Program-made: the position numbers and the translations under genes
Source of the DNA: Paenibacillus taichungensis
Lineage (GTDB): Bacteria; Bacillota; Bacilli; Paenibacillales; Paenibacillaceae
NCBI RefSeq assembly: GCF_013359905.1
Contig: NZ_JABMCC010000111.1
Location: forward strand, 310,001-374,000
Direction of reading: 5' to 3'
Length of the DNA: 64,000 bases
In this document: positions 1-8,802 of the stretch, one piece after another
Position numbering within the stretch: position 1 is the first letter of the stretch
Layout of the letters: every line of letters begins with the position of its first letter
The notes under the pieces: model-generated
The model's database searches: none
Told to the model about the DNA's origin: nothing
The model's input: only the letters and a program-made list of their open reading frames with translations

Positions 1-1
1 G

Positions 2-1243
2 CAGAACATGGAGCAACTGATTATTTTTCGTGCGATTCAAGGGATTGGCGCAGGTGCGGTTGTGCCTGTTACGTTTACGATTATTGGTGACATCTACCGT
101 CTTGAAGAACGGGGCAAAATACAGGGATGGATCAGCTCCGTGTGGGGCATTTCATCTCTGGCCGGACCGCTGCTTGGCGGGTATTTCGTAGACAATCTGG
201 GCTGGCAGTGGATCTTTGGGTTCAATTTGCCGTTCGGACTGCTGGCGATGTGGTTTGTGTTCCGTTATTTGAAGGAAGAAATGTCTCCGCGTACCGCGAA
301 AATTGACTATTTGGGTGCGTTGACTTTTACCGTTGGTATCACAGCGTTGCTCTTTGTATTGTCCGCAGGTGGACAGTATTATGCATGGAGTTCTCCTATT
401 ATTGTGGGACTGAGTATCGTGGCTATTTTGTTTATGATTTTATTTTTTGTGGTGGAAAAAAGAGCCCAGGCCCCGATGGTACCTCTTCATCTATTCCGTA
501 TTCGGGACATCCGGGTGGCGAATATCGCCGGACTACTGACAAGTACCCTGATGATTGGCCTAACCAGTTATTTGCCACTATGGGTGCAGGGGGTTCGGGG
601 CGGTAACGCGACTGAATCGGGATTACTGCTTGCACCGATGTCTGTTGGCTGGCTGATTGGTAGTGTACTTGCTGGCCGTCTGTTAATGAAAATTGGATCA
701 CGCTTAACAGCGGTGATTGGATTAACCGGGATTGCCATCGGGTCGGGTGGACTCTTCTTGGTTGGTGGAACATCCCCCCAAGCCGTACTGTTTATTTTGA
801 CCTTTATTTACGGACTCGGCTTCGGATTTGCTTTTACCATCTTCACGATCATTTCACAGTCATCTGTTGGGTATAAAGAACGTGGATCTTCCACGGCGTT
901 ACATACCTTTATGCGTACGCTTGGACAAACCATTGGCGCAGCAGCCTTCGGCACATGGTTGAACTACCGGATATCAACGTTGTCGAGCGAACAGCATCTG
1001 GCAGAGGCGGGGATCTCGGATGGGGACCTGAATCAACTGCTTGCTCCGCATACGGAAGCCGCTCTGTCGGATGACAAATGGGCTCTACTGCGTAACGTTT
1101 TGGAAGGAAGTCTGCATTCCTTGTTTGTCATCATGTTTGTTATTGCCATTATCTCATGGGTGACGACACTGGCCTTGCGCAAACGGCTAATCGTTCCCGA
1201 AGATGCAGATGCTCCGCCGCAAGCACAAACTTCAGGGAATTAA
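2..1243 (+). CDS. MFS drug-efflux transporter, DHA2 type (5' end outside window)
   Basis: This is the C-terminal part of a proton-coupled multidrug efflux pump in the cytoplasmic membrane. The reading frame is open to the left edge, so the true start lies outside; the ATG at 8 is internal. About 413 residues are visible, against roughly 480-520 for a 14-helix DHA2 (EmrB/QacA) protein. The first residues hold the family signature FRAIQGIGAGAVVP, followed by the antiporter motif GWISSVWGISSLAGPLLGG. About eleven hydrophobic segments follow, and the tail is short and polar. A clear terminator lies 30 bases after the stop. The substrate cannot be told from sequence. Confidence 0.9.
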   Translation, partial: QNMEQLIIFRAIQGIGAGAVVPVTFTIIGDIYRLEERGKIQGWISSVWGISSLAGPLLGGYFVDNLGWQWIFGFNLPFGLLAMWFVFRYLKEEMSPRTAKIDYLGALTFTVGITALLFVLSAGGQYYAWSSPIIVGLSIVAILFMILFFVVEKRAQAPMVPLHLFRIRDIRVANIAGLLTSTLMIGLTSYLPLWVQGVRGGNATESGLLLAPMSVGWLIGSVLAGRLLMKIGSRLTAVIGLTGIAIGSGGLFLVGGTSPQAVLFILTFIYGLGFGFAFTIFTIISQSSVGYKERGSSTALHTFMRTLGQTIGAAAFGTWLNYRISTLSSEQHLAEAGISDGDLNQLLAPHTEAALSDDKWALLRNVLEGSLHSLFVIMFVIAIISWVTTLALRKRLIVPEDADAPPQAQTSGN

Positions 1244-1271
1244 ACGAAGTGAAAAGAGTAATCATTGGATT

Positions 1272-1299
1272 AAAGCAGCTGTTTCTCAGCTGCTTTTTT
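1272..1299 (+). terminator. Rho-independent terminator
   Basis: A 9-bp perfect stem AAAGCAGCT / AGCTGCTTT with a 7-base loop runs into a T tract. It closes the MFS transcript. Confidence 0.85.
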
Positions 1300-1361
1300 G
1301 TTATTATTTTCTAGATGGGATTATCTATAATTTACAATAATGGAATGGGAGGCGAGTGAAG

Positions 1362-1850
1362 ATGAGCAAGCAATCACTGCAATCGTTCTGGTTAATATCC
1401 TTTACAATCAAGCTGCTGGCAGTCCTTATGACCTGCATTTCGCTTTCCATCGTTGTCGGACTCATGAAATATGTTCCCTTGGCAGAACGAGCGGAACATA
1501 CATATTACTATCCCTTCTGGTATACATTGATCATAAGCATTCTTATCAACTTGGCTCTTCTTCTATTTTTGACCCTGCCTCTATCCTTATTTGTGGACCA
1601 AGTGCTTGCTTCTCTGAAAATGAACAGACCTATATCCAAGGTGATAAGTGCAATCGTAGCTTATTTTCTTCTTGGTGTAGGTAGTGCGCTGTTGTTCTCC
1701 ATCTTTGTGTACAGAATGCATGCCTTTCAGAATGCTGGCCCTTATCAATACGTAGTAACAACAACGTTTGTTTTTTTACTGTGGCAATCAGGTCTGGGAT
1801 GGATCTTTAATAAATTCCGTAAGCAGAACCAGCAGACCAGCACAGGATAA
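1362..1850 (+). CDS. Four-helix membrane protein of unknown function
   Basis: A 162-residue integral membrane protein with four hydrophobic segments, near residues 10-35, 55-80, 95-120 and 130-150. The C-terminal tail is short, basic and glutamine-rich (KFRKQNQQ). The start is the ATG at 1362, placed 9 bases after GGGAGG; a GTG two codons upstream overlaps the site poorly. I recognise no catalytic motif or named family. A second small membrane protein follows 31 bases downstream, so the two are probably co-transcribed up to the terminator near 2090. Confidence 0.75.
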   Translation: MSKQSLQSFWLISFTIKLLAVLMTCISLSIVVGLMKYVPLAERAEHTYYYPFWYTLIISILINLALLLFLTLPLSLFVDQVLASLKMNRPISKVISAIVAYFLLGVGSALLFSIFVYRMHAFQNAGPYQYVVTTTFVFLLWQSGLGWIFNKFRKQNQQTSTG

Positions 1851-1881
1851 TATAGTTATCTCATTTGGAGTAGGGGTGAGG

Positions 1882-2067
1882 ATGATGTTTCCCAATAATC
1901 TGAATTCGTCCAAGGAAGATGAAGCCAAAAGAAAGTACGAAGAGACTCAGAGGGAGATTGAGGGTCACAGCCGCTCAGGTCTGTCCAGCTACATTGTCGA
2001 TTTGCTGATTGCAGGTGGATTGGTTGTCGCTGTCCTCACGGTGTTGATGTGGATTCTGTACCTTTGA
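1882..2067 (+). CDS. Small single-pass membrane protein
   Basis: A 61-residue protein. The first half is charged (about residues 8-32, rich in K, E, D, R and Q). The second half is one hydrophobic helix (LLIAGGLVVAVLTVLMWILYL is its core, slightly trimmed here to LLIAGGLVVAVLTVLMWIL). The open frame extends further upstream inside the previous gene, but GGAG and GGGG runs at 1867-1876 point to ATG 1882 or 1885. Topology is probably N-in with the tail in the membrane. Function is unknown. Confidence 0.65.
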   Translation: MMFPNNLNSSKEDEAKRKYEETQREIEGHSRSGLSSYIVDLLIAGGLVVAVLTVLMWILYL

Positions 2068-2088
2068 TTAGATTAATAAACAAATTCG

Positions 2089-2127
2089 AATAACCGGTAC
2101 CGCCTATTAAGGCGAACCGGTTATTTT
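2089..2127. terminator. Rho-independent terminator (probably bidirectional)
   Basis: The stem AATAACCGGT / ACCGGTTATT encloses an inner CGCCT / AGGCG pair and ends in TTTTT. It lies between the two small membrane genes and the convergent MarR gene. Confidence 0.85.
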
Positions 2128-2157
2128 TAGTTTGGATCAGGTGATATGGCGCTGCCC

Positions 2158-2619
2158 TTAGCCGTTTGCGGATAAACGATCCGCACCGAGTGCAAGCCTT
2201 TCCAACAGCTCAGAGAGCAATGTCTTATCATCTTCGCTCAGACCGCTGACAGCACGATCTATTTTGTGTGCGTAGCCTGGATAGATCTCATCCATCGTAC
2301 GCTGGCCTTCCTCAGTCAATTCTACGAAAATGATGCGTCTATCCTGCGGACAGTGTTTCCGATGTAAAAGCCCCTTTTGCTCCAGCTTGTCAATGACATA
2401 AGTGACATTCCCGCTCTGCAGCAGAAGCTGTGCACCGACTTGTTGAATGGGCTGTGCTCCTTTCATATATAACACTTCGAGCACCCCGTAAGCGGTGGGG
2501 TTGAAGCCATGCACTTTGCTTCCGGATACAGCGTGTTCATTCACGCTCTTAAATGTCTGGGCCAAGGTGCGGTACAGATGAAGAGAACGTTCGGTTCCGA
2601 TTTCCTGTAATTCCAGCAT
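2158..2619 (-). CDS. MarR-family transcriptional regulator
   Basis: A 153-residue winged-helix repressor of the MarR family, which typically binds a palindrome as a dimer and releases it on binding phenolics, quinones or antibiotics. The core helices FNPTAYGVLEVLYMKG and the recognition region QSGNVTYVIDKLEQKGLL are intact. The wing carries the typical D-R-R (CPQDRRIIFVELTEEG). The overall pattern is closest, from memory, to MhqR-like members that control quinone and azo-compound detoxification, but that is inference. It is divergent from the MFS gene at 2947, a common regulator/pump arrangement. Confidence 0.88.
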   Translation of the reverse strand: MLELQEIGTERSLHLYRTLAQTFKSVNEHAVSGSKVHGFNPTAYGVLEVLYMKGAQPIQQVGAQLLLQSGNVTYVIDKLEQKGLLHRKHCPQDRRIIFVELTEEGQRTMDEIYPGYAHKIDRAVSGLSEDDKTLLSELLERLALGADRLSANG

Positions 2620-2946
2620 ACTGATCCCGCCTTTTCAGATTTATTGGAGTTGATGAATTTACATTTGACGATTCAGAGGTTCGCCATATTTCTATTGTAA
2701 GCATCTGTTTGCACGAAAAACATGCGATATGTCACAAGATTTGCATTTTTAGCAATTAAAATTTAATCATTTTTCGATTTGTCAGTGTACATAGAAAGTA
2801 GATAATAAGTTTTTCATTTTTTAATAAGTTATGGAAAAATCATCCTGAAGGCGCCGCGTCCTATCCGTCTCTGGCAGGAGGTGGGAGCTCAGCCTGCTCT
2901 CTATAATAAATTCATATCATGAATGGGTTGAGGGCGGAGGAGAAGA
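2620..2946. other. Intergenic region between marR-type and MFS genes
   Basis: A divergent, AT-rich control region. It contains a 13-base perfect inverted repeat, ATTAAA-A-TTTAAT, at 2755-2767, which could be an operator but is low in complexity. A TATAAT at 2902-2907 precedes the MFS gene without a convincing -35 box. No ORF or known riboswitch was seen. Confidence 0.4.
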
Positions 2947-4281
2947 ATGATGACAAGTGGAGTAACGATGCAGTTACGAAGACCCCTGAAGTATAATCGA
3001 TCTTTTATCACTTTAATGGCTGCGCAGGCTATCTCCAATTTGGGGGACTGGCTGCACCTGCTGGCGATCCTTACACTGGTGGGCATTCGCTGGGATGCTA
3101 CACCGTGGGAGATTACGTTTACCACGCTCTGTGCAGCATTGCCTGTCTTACTTACAGGTCCATTTGCAGGGGCTCTGGCGGACCGGGTCAATCGGAAGTG
3201 GCTGATGATCGGTGCAGACGGTGCGCGAATTGTGATCGTGGGAGGGCTCATTTTTGCCGATCAAATCTGGCATGTGTATGTATTGCTTATTCTCAAGTCT
3301 TTATTCGATGTGGTGTTCTCACCAGCCAAGAACGGCAAGCTTAAGGAGATTGTGCCGCAGGAGCAATTGGGGCAGGCGGTGTCCATCAGCTCGGTGATTG
3401 AACAGATGTCCAAAATCATCGGTCCGGCCCTTGGCGGGCTGTTGGTGGCTGCTTTTGGAATTACCTGGTGCTTCGTGTTGGATTCCGCGTCCTTTCTGAT
3501 CTCAGGCATTATTTTGCTATGGATTCCTGGAGTGCGAGTGTTCCAATCTGTGAATCAGAACGTAGAACAAGTAAGGGAAGAGAGAGCAGGTGTTACTCCA
3601 GCAGGTAAAAAAACTACGTTTTTGAAAGATACAATGGAAGGCATCCGCATGCTTGCATCTCTTCCTCATGTGGGAACCTCGCTGGTCCTGCTTGCTTCAG
3701 CCCTTCTGTTTCTACAATTTGCGGATTCCCAGACAGTAGTCCTGTTCAGGCAGCTTCCTGGTATTTCAAGTGATCTGCTCGGATGGTGCGTCGCAGCTAG
3801 CGGTGTTGGAACGTTAATTGCAGCGATGAGTGTTCAGAAGTGGAAAAAGGCAGGGCATGTAATCAAAATGGGTCTTGGAACATCATTGATGGGTCTTGTC
3901 ATTGGTGGGGTAGGAATGATCGTAGGAGTATGGCCACATGCTGGTCTTGGCGCCAATTTGCTGCTGATATCGTTATTTGCTCTGGCGGGTGTAGGGGTTG
4001 GGTTTGCCATTGTTCCGTTCCAAATTTTACTTCAGGAGCAAACGCCTGAATCCATGACGGGGCGTGTGTTTGGAACGGTTGGTAGCATCATGACAGCCAG
4101 TAACATCATGGGTCCGGTGGTAGGTGGCTTTTTGGTGACCTCATTCGGAGTTATTCCGGCTTTTATCAGTTCAGGCATTTTGCTAACGCTCCTTGGCGTG
4201 ATTTATGTAGTGATTCGCAGGCAAAAAAAGAACGATATGGACGGGAGTCTTACAGCAAACTCCATGATTACAGGTGAGTAA
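2947..4281 (+). CDS. MFS transporter, DHA3 (macrolide-efflux-like) type
   Basis: A 444-residue permease with about twelve hydrophobic helices. It opens with the DHA3-type sequence AISNLGDWLHLLAIL and carries the loop 2-3 motif GALADRVNRKWLMIGAD. The mid-region FSPAKNGKLKEIVPQEQL is typical of MefA-like and related efflux proteins. A hydrophilic central loop near residues 200-225 separates the two six-helix halves, and the C-terminal loop SMTGRVFGTVGSIM is intact. A GGCGGAGGAG site lies just upstream of tandem ATGs at 2947 and 2950. Divergent from the MarR gene, which may control it. Exported compound unknown. Confidence 0.88.
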   Translation: MMTSGVTMQLRRPLKYNRSFITLMAAQAISNLGDWLHLLAILTLVGIRWDATPWEITFTTLCAALPVLLTGPFAGALADRVNRKWLMIGADGARIVIVGGLIFADQIWHVYVLLILKSLFDVVFSPAKNGKLKEIVPQEQLGQAVSISSVIEQMSKIIGPALGGLLVAAFGITWCFVLDSASFLISGIILLWIPGVRVFQSVNQNVEQVREERAGVTPAGKKTTFLKDTMEGIRMLASLPHVGTSLVLLASALLFLQFADSQTVVLFRQLPGISSDLLGWCVAASGVGTLIAAMSVQKWKKAGHVIKMGLGTSLMGLVIGGVGMIVGVWPHAGLGANLLLISLFALAGVGVGFAIVPFQILLQEQTPESMTGRVFGTVGSIMTASNIMGPVVGGFLVTSFGVIPAFISSGILLTLLGVIYVVIRRQKKNDMDGSLTANSMITGE

Positions 4282-4317
4282 AATCGGTAATATGACATTT
4301 TCACTGTAATACAAAGT

Positions 4318-4346
4318 AGCAGGGGTTCTGGAACCCCTGCTTTTTT
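4318..4346 (+). terminator. Rho-independent terminator
   Basis: An 11-bp perfect stem AGCAGGGGTTC / GAACCCCTGCT with a 2-base loop is followed by six T. It ends the MFS transcript. Confidence 0.92.
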
Positions 4347-4365
4347 CGTTTATTATAAAATTATG

Positions 4366-4605
4366 TTACCGCACGACTGAATGGTACTTTAATATATTTG
4401 CTATGCTTTCAAATGAGTGCTTGCCCTCTGCAATATTGACCATGAACTCTACTGCATATTGACGTTCCATTTGGAGATGGTAACCATTCAGCATCAAAAA
4501 CGATTTGGTTACGAGATAAGCTGTCCGTTTATTTCCATTATGAGAGCAGTGATTTTATCATTATACAAAAGCATAAAATGATCAAACATTTCCTCACGAA
4601 CTCGA
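4366..4605 (-). pseudogene. Doc/Fic-family (death-on-curing toxin) remnant
   Basis: On the minus strand the frame ending at the stop at 4366-4368 encodes a Fic/Doc-like core. It shows HNGNKRTAYLVTKSFLML, which matches the H-x-x-x-G-N-K-R-T-A active loop of Doc kinases. A helical tail ending ILKYHSVVR follows. Upstream, a different frame reads VREEMFDHFMLLYNDKI, which looks like the preceding helix, but the two are joined only through a frame change near 4545-4560 and a stop. No start codon or antitoxin partner is visible. This looks like a 3' fragment of a dead toxin gene. The full protein would be about 120-130 residues. Confidence 0.55.
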
Positions 4606-4660
4606 TTACAATATCAATAAAGAACCGAACAAGCACCTGACAGGACAGGGAGTGAATGAT

Positions 4661-5392
4661 ATGGAAATCGAAAACGAAGATACAGGCGCACAGGAGTCCA
4701 TATTGGACGTACATATTACGGAAGCAGGATATGAGGCGGGGCAATCCACCATTAGGAACATCCGATTACACGTGGCGCCAGGGGAACTGGTGGGTATTAT
4801 CGGACCGAATGGGGCTGGCAAAAGCACGACCATCAAAACATTACTTGGTCTGCTTGAACATGCAAAGTATGAAGTAACCATTGGGGGAGACGGACGTTAT
4901 GCCTATATCCCGGAACAACCTGTTTTTTACGAATACATGACCCTGTGGGAACATCTCGATCTGGCAGCGGCTGCCTATGAGATGGAGGAAGAGGTCTTTG
5001 TTGCCAGGGCGGAGGAGATGTTGGTTCGTTTCGGCATGGACCACGTTCGTAATGATCTTCCGGCTAGTTTCTCCAAGGGGATGCGGCAGAAAATGATGCT
5101 GATGATCGGCTTCCTGTCCTCGCCAGATGTATATATTGTGGACGAGCCTTTCATCGGACTGGACCCACGCGCAACCAAGGATTTTCTGAAGTTGTTGGAC
5201 GATGAGCGCCGCCGTGGTGCGGGTGTTCTTATGTCAACGCATGTACTGGATACCGCTGAGCGAATCTGTGATCGGTTTATACTCATTCAATCCGGGCGCT
5301 CAGCTGCCGAAGGAACACTGGACGAAATCCGAGCAGCCGCAGATTTGCCGGACGCCTCGTTGTTTGATTGTTTTGACACACTGACATCCTAA
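4661..5392 (+). CDS. ecsA: EcsA-type ABC transporter ATP-binding protein
   Basis: The 243-residue nucleotide-binding subunit of the Ecs ABC complex, acting on the cytoplasmic face of the membrane with the EcsB protein encoded next door. Walker A is GPNGAGKST (about residues 48-56). The signature is the variant FSKGMRQK, and Walker B is VYIVDEPF, followed by a D-loop (GLDPRA) and the switch histidine in MSTHVLD. The ATG at 4661 sits 8 bases after GGGAG; the in-frame GTG at 4652 overlaps that site and is less likely. In Bacillus, Ecs affects protein secretion and membrane-embedded proteolysis. It forms an operon with the following gene, 20 bases away. Confidence 0.88.
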   Translation: MEIENEDTGAQESILDVHITEAGYEAGQSTIRNIRLHVAPGELVGIIGPNGAGKSTTIKTLLGLLEHAKYEVTIGGDGRYAYIPEQPVFYEYMTLWEHLDLAAAAYEMEEEVFVARAEEMLVRFGMDHVRNDLPASFSKGMRQKMMLMIGFLSSPDVYIVDEPFIGLDPRATKDFLKLLDDERRRGAGVLMSTHVLDTAERICDRFILIQSGRSAAEGTLDEIRAAADLPDASLFDCFDTLTS

Positions 5393-5412
5393 CCGGGAAG
5401 GGGGGGAGAAAG

Positions 5413-6663
5413 ATGGAGACCTCTCGTGCATATACGCCACTTGGTTTATATAGACGCAGACGCAAGGAGCACTTCAATGAACAGTTAAAAAACCTGAAAC
5501 TGGTAGTAGACTGGACGGTATGGGTATACCTGCTTATTCCGGGTCTGCTGTATTTCAGCGGATGGTACGTGAGTTTATGGTCCAAACCACTGCCCTCCTG
5601 GGCGACCGGATTAACGCTGCCTACGCTGACAGGGCTGATCGACATCATTATGCTTACAGGTGGAATTCTTATATTTATAGAGGAAGCGGATGTGTTGTTC
5701 CTGAAATCAAGGTCGCTGTGGATGCGTACATTGATGAGACAGGGGATCTATCGGGCTAGTTTGCAGCATTTGGGTAAAATGATTGCAATTACGGCGTTGA
5801 CCTCACCACTATGGTCCCGTGTGTATGACATGTCATTTATCCATATCGCACTAATAGCGATTTGGTTTGGCGCAGTAGCTTCATTCCAGGTCATTGTACT
5901 CCATATGACGAAAGTACGTTATATCGGATGGAGACGCTGGATTCGCATGATCCCTTTAGCAGTTGCCATGGGCATTATCACGATTGGGGTAACATCCTGG
6001 ATGCATGGACACATCTGGACACTGCTTGCAGGCATTGTGGCCGCAATCCTTCTTCTCATTATGGTTGGCCGAATGAGGCTGGAGATGAAGGGAACCTTTG
6101 AGGGCGATGTGCGTGAAGATTTAAGAGAAAGGCTAAAGTTCACAGCCCTTTTACTGAGTCGATCCGTGAACAAGCCGAAAGCGCCGCGCACCCGGACGAT
6201 CATATTCCGCAAGCAGCGCAAGTTGCTGCGTCATCGAACGATCTCTAATCGGACAGCTGAGACGGCGTTCAAAGCATTTTTTCGTAACTCTTCGACCATG
6301 AAATTGTACTTGCAGCTTGGCGGCCTTTCGATTGCTGCTGTTGCTTTACCGCCTTTCCCGGTCAATGTAATCGTCTGTGGTTTGTTGGTCATCATGTTGA
6401 GCGTACTTTTCTATCGTTCCTGGGAGGTAATTGCAACCTCGGACTATGTTCAGCTCGTATCCTACGATTCGGAGGCGTTAAATCGTGCAGGTGTGACCAT
6501 GGTACGGATGTTGTTTGTTCCGCTGGGGATTTTAATGGGGTTCTCACTGGGGGCAGCTTGGCTAGGCTGGTTGGAAGGTATCGTGACGGCTGCGGCTGTC
6601 GTAGCATTCGGGCTGTTCGTCCTGTCTATAACAGGCTGGATTCGGTACATCCGATCCGCCTAG
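5413..6663 (+). CDS. ecsB: EcsB-family ABC transporter permease
   Basis: A 416-residue membrane subunit paired with the upstream ATPase. The basic N-terminus (RRRRKEHFNEQLKNL) precedes about eight to ten hydrophobic segments, broken by a basic cytoplasmic stretch near residues 245-290 (KPKAPRTRTIIFRKQRK). The N-terminal segment, central charged loop and length of about 410 fit EcsB. Translation starts at ATG 5413 behind GGGGGGAG. No specific substrate can be read from sequence. Genes for the third Bacillus member, ecsC, are not present here. Confidence 0.82.
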   Translation: METSRAYTPLGLYRRRRKEHFNEQLKNLKLVVDWTVWVYLLIPGLLYFSGWYVSLWSKPLPSWATGLTLPTLTGLIDIIMLTGGILIFIEEADVLFLKSRSLWMRTLMRQGIYRASLQHLGKMIAITALTSPLWSRVYDMSFIHIALIAIWFGAVASFQVIVLHMTKVRYIGWRRWIRMIPLAVAMGIITIGVTSWMHGHIWTLLAGIVAAILLLIMVGRMRLEMKGTFEGDVREDLRERLKFTALLLSRSVNKPKAPRTRTIIFRKQRKLLRHRTISNRTAETAFKAFFRNSSTMKLYLQLGGLSIAAVALPPFPVNVIVCGLLVIMLSVLFYRSWEVIATSDYVQLVSYDSEALNRAGVTMVRMLFVPLGILMGFSLGAAWLGWLEGIVTAAAVVAFGLFVLSITGWIRYIRSA

Positions 6664-6778
6664 TTGATATTCTTCCTTGTACAGTAGCATATCAGATGAA
6701 GTAACTGACCATGCTATAGGAGACGGATCTTATGATTTTGAAGGTAAGGGATCAGCTCTCGCAAGGAGGAAAAAAATT

Positions 6779-7162
6779 ATGATGGATGATAGTGAACTTC
6801 AGGTACATTTCGCAGACAATGCAGCGCTGCTGGCGGCGCAGGCAACACTGGAGGAACTGGGGTATAAGCCATACCAGTCAGGACCGCTTGAATTGTACAT
6901 TCCTACAGATCGCCAGGATACGCAATCTGCAGTGGAAATCGTACAGTCACATGGTGGAAGTGCGGTGTTTCTCTCCGAAACAGATGGATTGGATCAGTTT
7001 CAGAATATATCCATTCCGGCTCATCTTGTGAATGAAGATTGGAATGAAGGTTATGTGAGCGGCGGCCAAGGGAGCAATCCCGAACAGGAGATGTCTAACC
7101 GGGATGAAGATCCGACATTCGATGATTCAGTGGATGGTTTCTCGGGCAGTGTGAAGGCGTAA
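6779..7162 (+). CDS. Acidic hypothetical protein
   Basis: A 127-residue protein starting at ATG 6779, 8 bases after AAGGAGGA at 6763-6770; the longer open frame from 6677 has no such site. The N-terminal 85 residues look like a small alpha/beta fold: an alternating hydrophobic strand (ELQVHFADN), a helix (ALLAAQATLEELGY), a second strand (LELYIPT) and another helix. The last 40 residues are acidic, low-complexity and probably disordered. It lies 116 bases after ecsB and may be in the same transcript. No family recognised. Confidence 0.7.
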   Translation: MMDDSELQVHFADNAALLAAQATLEELGYKPYQSGPLELYIPTDRQDTQSAVEIVQSHGGSAVFLSETDGLDQFQNISIPAHLVNEDWNEGYVSGGQGSNPEQEMSNRDEDPTFDDSVDGFSGSVKA

Positions 7163-7227
7163 ATGCAACAGGGGCAATGAAGCTGCTTGCCTTGTTGGTG
7201 ACAGTGATTCTGGATTGCATACATCTC

Positions 7228-7273
7228 AAAAAAACCTCGATACCCTGCCGATAGCGGGATGTCGAGGTTTTTT
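7228..7273. terminator. Bidirectional terminator
   Basis: AAAACCTCGA / TCGAGGTTTT with an inner CCC / GGG pair, flanked by A and T runs, sits between convergent genes at 7162 and 7338. Confidence 0.9.
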
Positions 7274-7337
7274 CATGCTCTTAATAACCATACGTGATGT
7301 GGAACCGGAATCGGTCCAAGAAGATCCAATGTTCAAA

Positions 7338-8606
7338 TCATGAGCGAGCGTTTTTATACTCTGCTGCATGCATGCCAGCTGTGTACCCCGTAGAGAAGGC
7401 AGCGGTAATATTATAGCCTCCCGTGTAGCCATGAATATCCAAAACTTCACCGCAAAAGAATAGTCCTGGCAGCAGCTTGGATTCCATTGTTTTGGGGTAT
7501 ATTTCCTTTAAGTGGATTCCCCCGCCAGTAACAAAGGCTTCTTTGAGAGAACGAGTTCCGTCTACGCGGAAGGTAAAATCCTTCATTAACCCCACTAATG
7601 TATTTAACATACCTTTGGGGAAATGGTGGAAAGTAAGATCTTCGCTGATCTCTGCACGCTTCATCATCAATGGAATCATGCGCTCAGGAACCCATGTTTT
7701 GAGTATGTTTTTGACGGCCTTTCGAGATTCTTGCTCCAGCACCTGCTGAACCTGGGCTTCCAAAGCACCGGGGGACAGATCCGGGAACAGATCAATACTC
7801 ATCATGACCTGAGGATTCCCAGATTTCATTTGAACCTTACGAATAAACTGGCTGCAACGAAGCGCGATCGGTCCTGATACACCGAAATGGGTGAAGATCA
7901 TATCTCCGCGATGGGAGATAACCGATTTGCCTTTGGCATCTAGAACAGATAACCCGACATCCCGCAGGGACAAGCCTTGCAGTTCTTTGGATTGAATCCA
8001 GCTCTCACCAGATACAATCGGCACTTCCGTCGGATACAGCTCTGTAATCGTATGTCCAGCTGCTTCAGCCCAAGGATATCCATCCCCGGTTGATCCGGTT
8101 TGTGGGACTGATTTACCCCCGGTAGCGATAATAACAGAGCGTGCAAGTATCGTTGTGCCAGAAGCCAGCTTTACACCCTGCACGTGTTGACCGTTCTGTA
8201 TTAATTCCTTAACCGGCTGTTTGGTGCGAATCTCTACCCCAAGGGAAACAATTTTGCCTACCAACGCATCAACGACTGTTTTGGCTTTATCGGTTACCGG
8301 GAACATTCTCCCGTTATCCTCCTCTTTCAGGGCAATACCGAGATTTTCAAAAAAACGCATAATTCCCTGATTATCCAGATTCTGAAATGAACTATATAAA
8401 AAACGTCCATTACCCGGAATATGCCGGATCAGTTCATCCGTCTCCTTGGCATTGGTCACATTGCAGCGACCGCCGCCAGAGATCCCGAGTTTACGGCCGA
8501 GTTGATCTCCTTTATCCAGCAGTAGCACCGAGGCTCCATGCTCAGCAGCGGCGACACAGGCCATGAGGCCCGCAGATCCACCGCCAATTACAATGACATC
8601 ATACAT
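7338..8606 (-). CDS. HI0933/BaiN-family flavoprotein (NAD(P)/FAD-dependent oxidoreductase)
   Basis: A 422-residue soluble flavoprotein. The FAD-binding Rossmann motif GGGSAGLMACVAAAEHG begins at about residue 8, followed by the family marker GRKLGISGGGRCNVTN. A second dinucleotide loop, IIATGGKSVPQTGSTGDGY, lies near residue 160. The C-terminal FAD-binding region GLFFCGEVLDIHGYTGGYN is intact. The family (HI0933, YhiN, YtfP, BaiN) is widespread; its physiological substrate is mostly unknown. It stands alone, convergent to the preceding gene. Confidence 0.9.
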   Translation of the reverse strand: MYDVIVIGGGSAGLMACVAAAEHGASVLLLDKGDQLGRKLGISGGGRCNVTNAKETDELIRHIPGNGRFLYSSFQNLDNQGIMRFFENLGIALKEEDNGRMFPVTDKAKTVVDALVGKIVSLGVEIRTKQPVKELIQNGQHVQGVKLASGTTILARSVIIATGGKSVPQTGSTGDGYPWAEAAGHTITELYPTEVPIVSGESWIQSKELQGLSLRDVGLSVLDAKGKSVISHRGDMIFTHFGVSGPIALRCSQFIRKVQMKSGNPQVMMSIDLFPDLSPGALEAQVQQVLEQESRKAVKNILKTWVPERMIPLMMKRAEISEDLTFHHFPKGMLNTLVGLMKDFTFRVDGTRSLKEAFVTGGGIHLKEIYPKTMESKLLPGLFFCGEVLDIHGYTGGYNITAAFSTGYTAGMHAAEYKNARS

Positions 8607-8802
8607 GCGTTATTACCCTCTTTTTTCATTGATTTTGTCTGTTTTCCGAAAACCCTGTCTACTCCTGCCTGTTTATGAAACAATACAAATGTATTAGCAG
8701 TTCTATTATGCTGTCTTAAGGGATATATTGTAATATACTGTCGCCTATGTTTTAATCAGAAATACATGAGGGAATGTGCAGGCAGAGGAGGGAGATGGCA
8801 TT

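Noticed and set aside
1340..1684. 114-codon frame overlapping the first small membrane gene
   Set aside because: The alternative frame has a better ribosome site and a coherent four-helix membrane pattern; this one does not.
2821..2946. Possible riboswitch before the MFS gene at 2947 (GCAGG / CCTGC hairpin)
   Set aside because: Only a short stem is present, without conserved loops of any known class and without a terminator or SD-pairing alternative.
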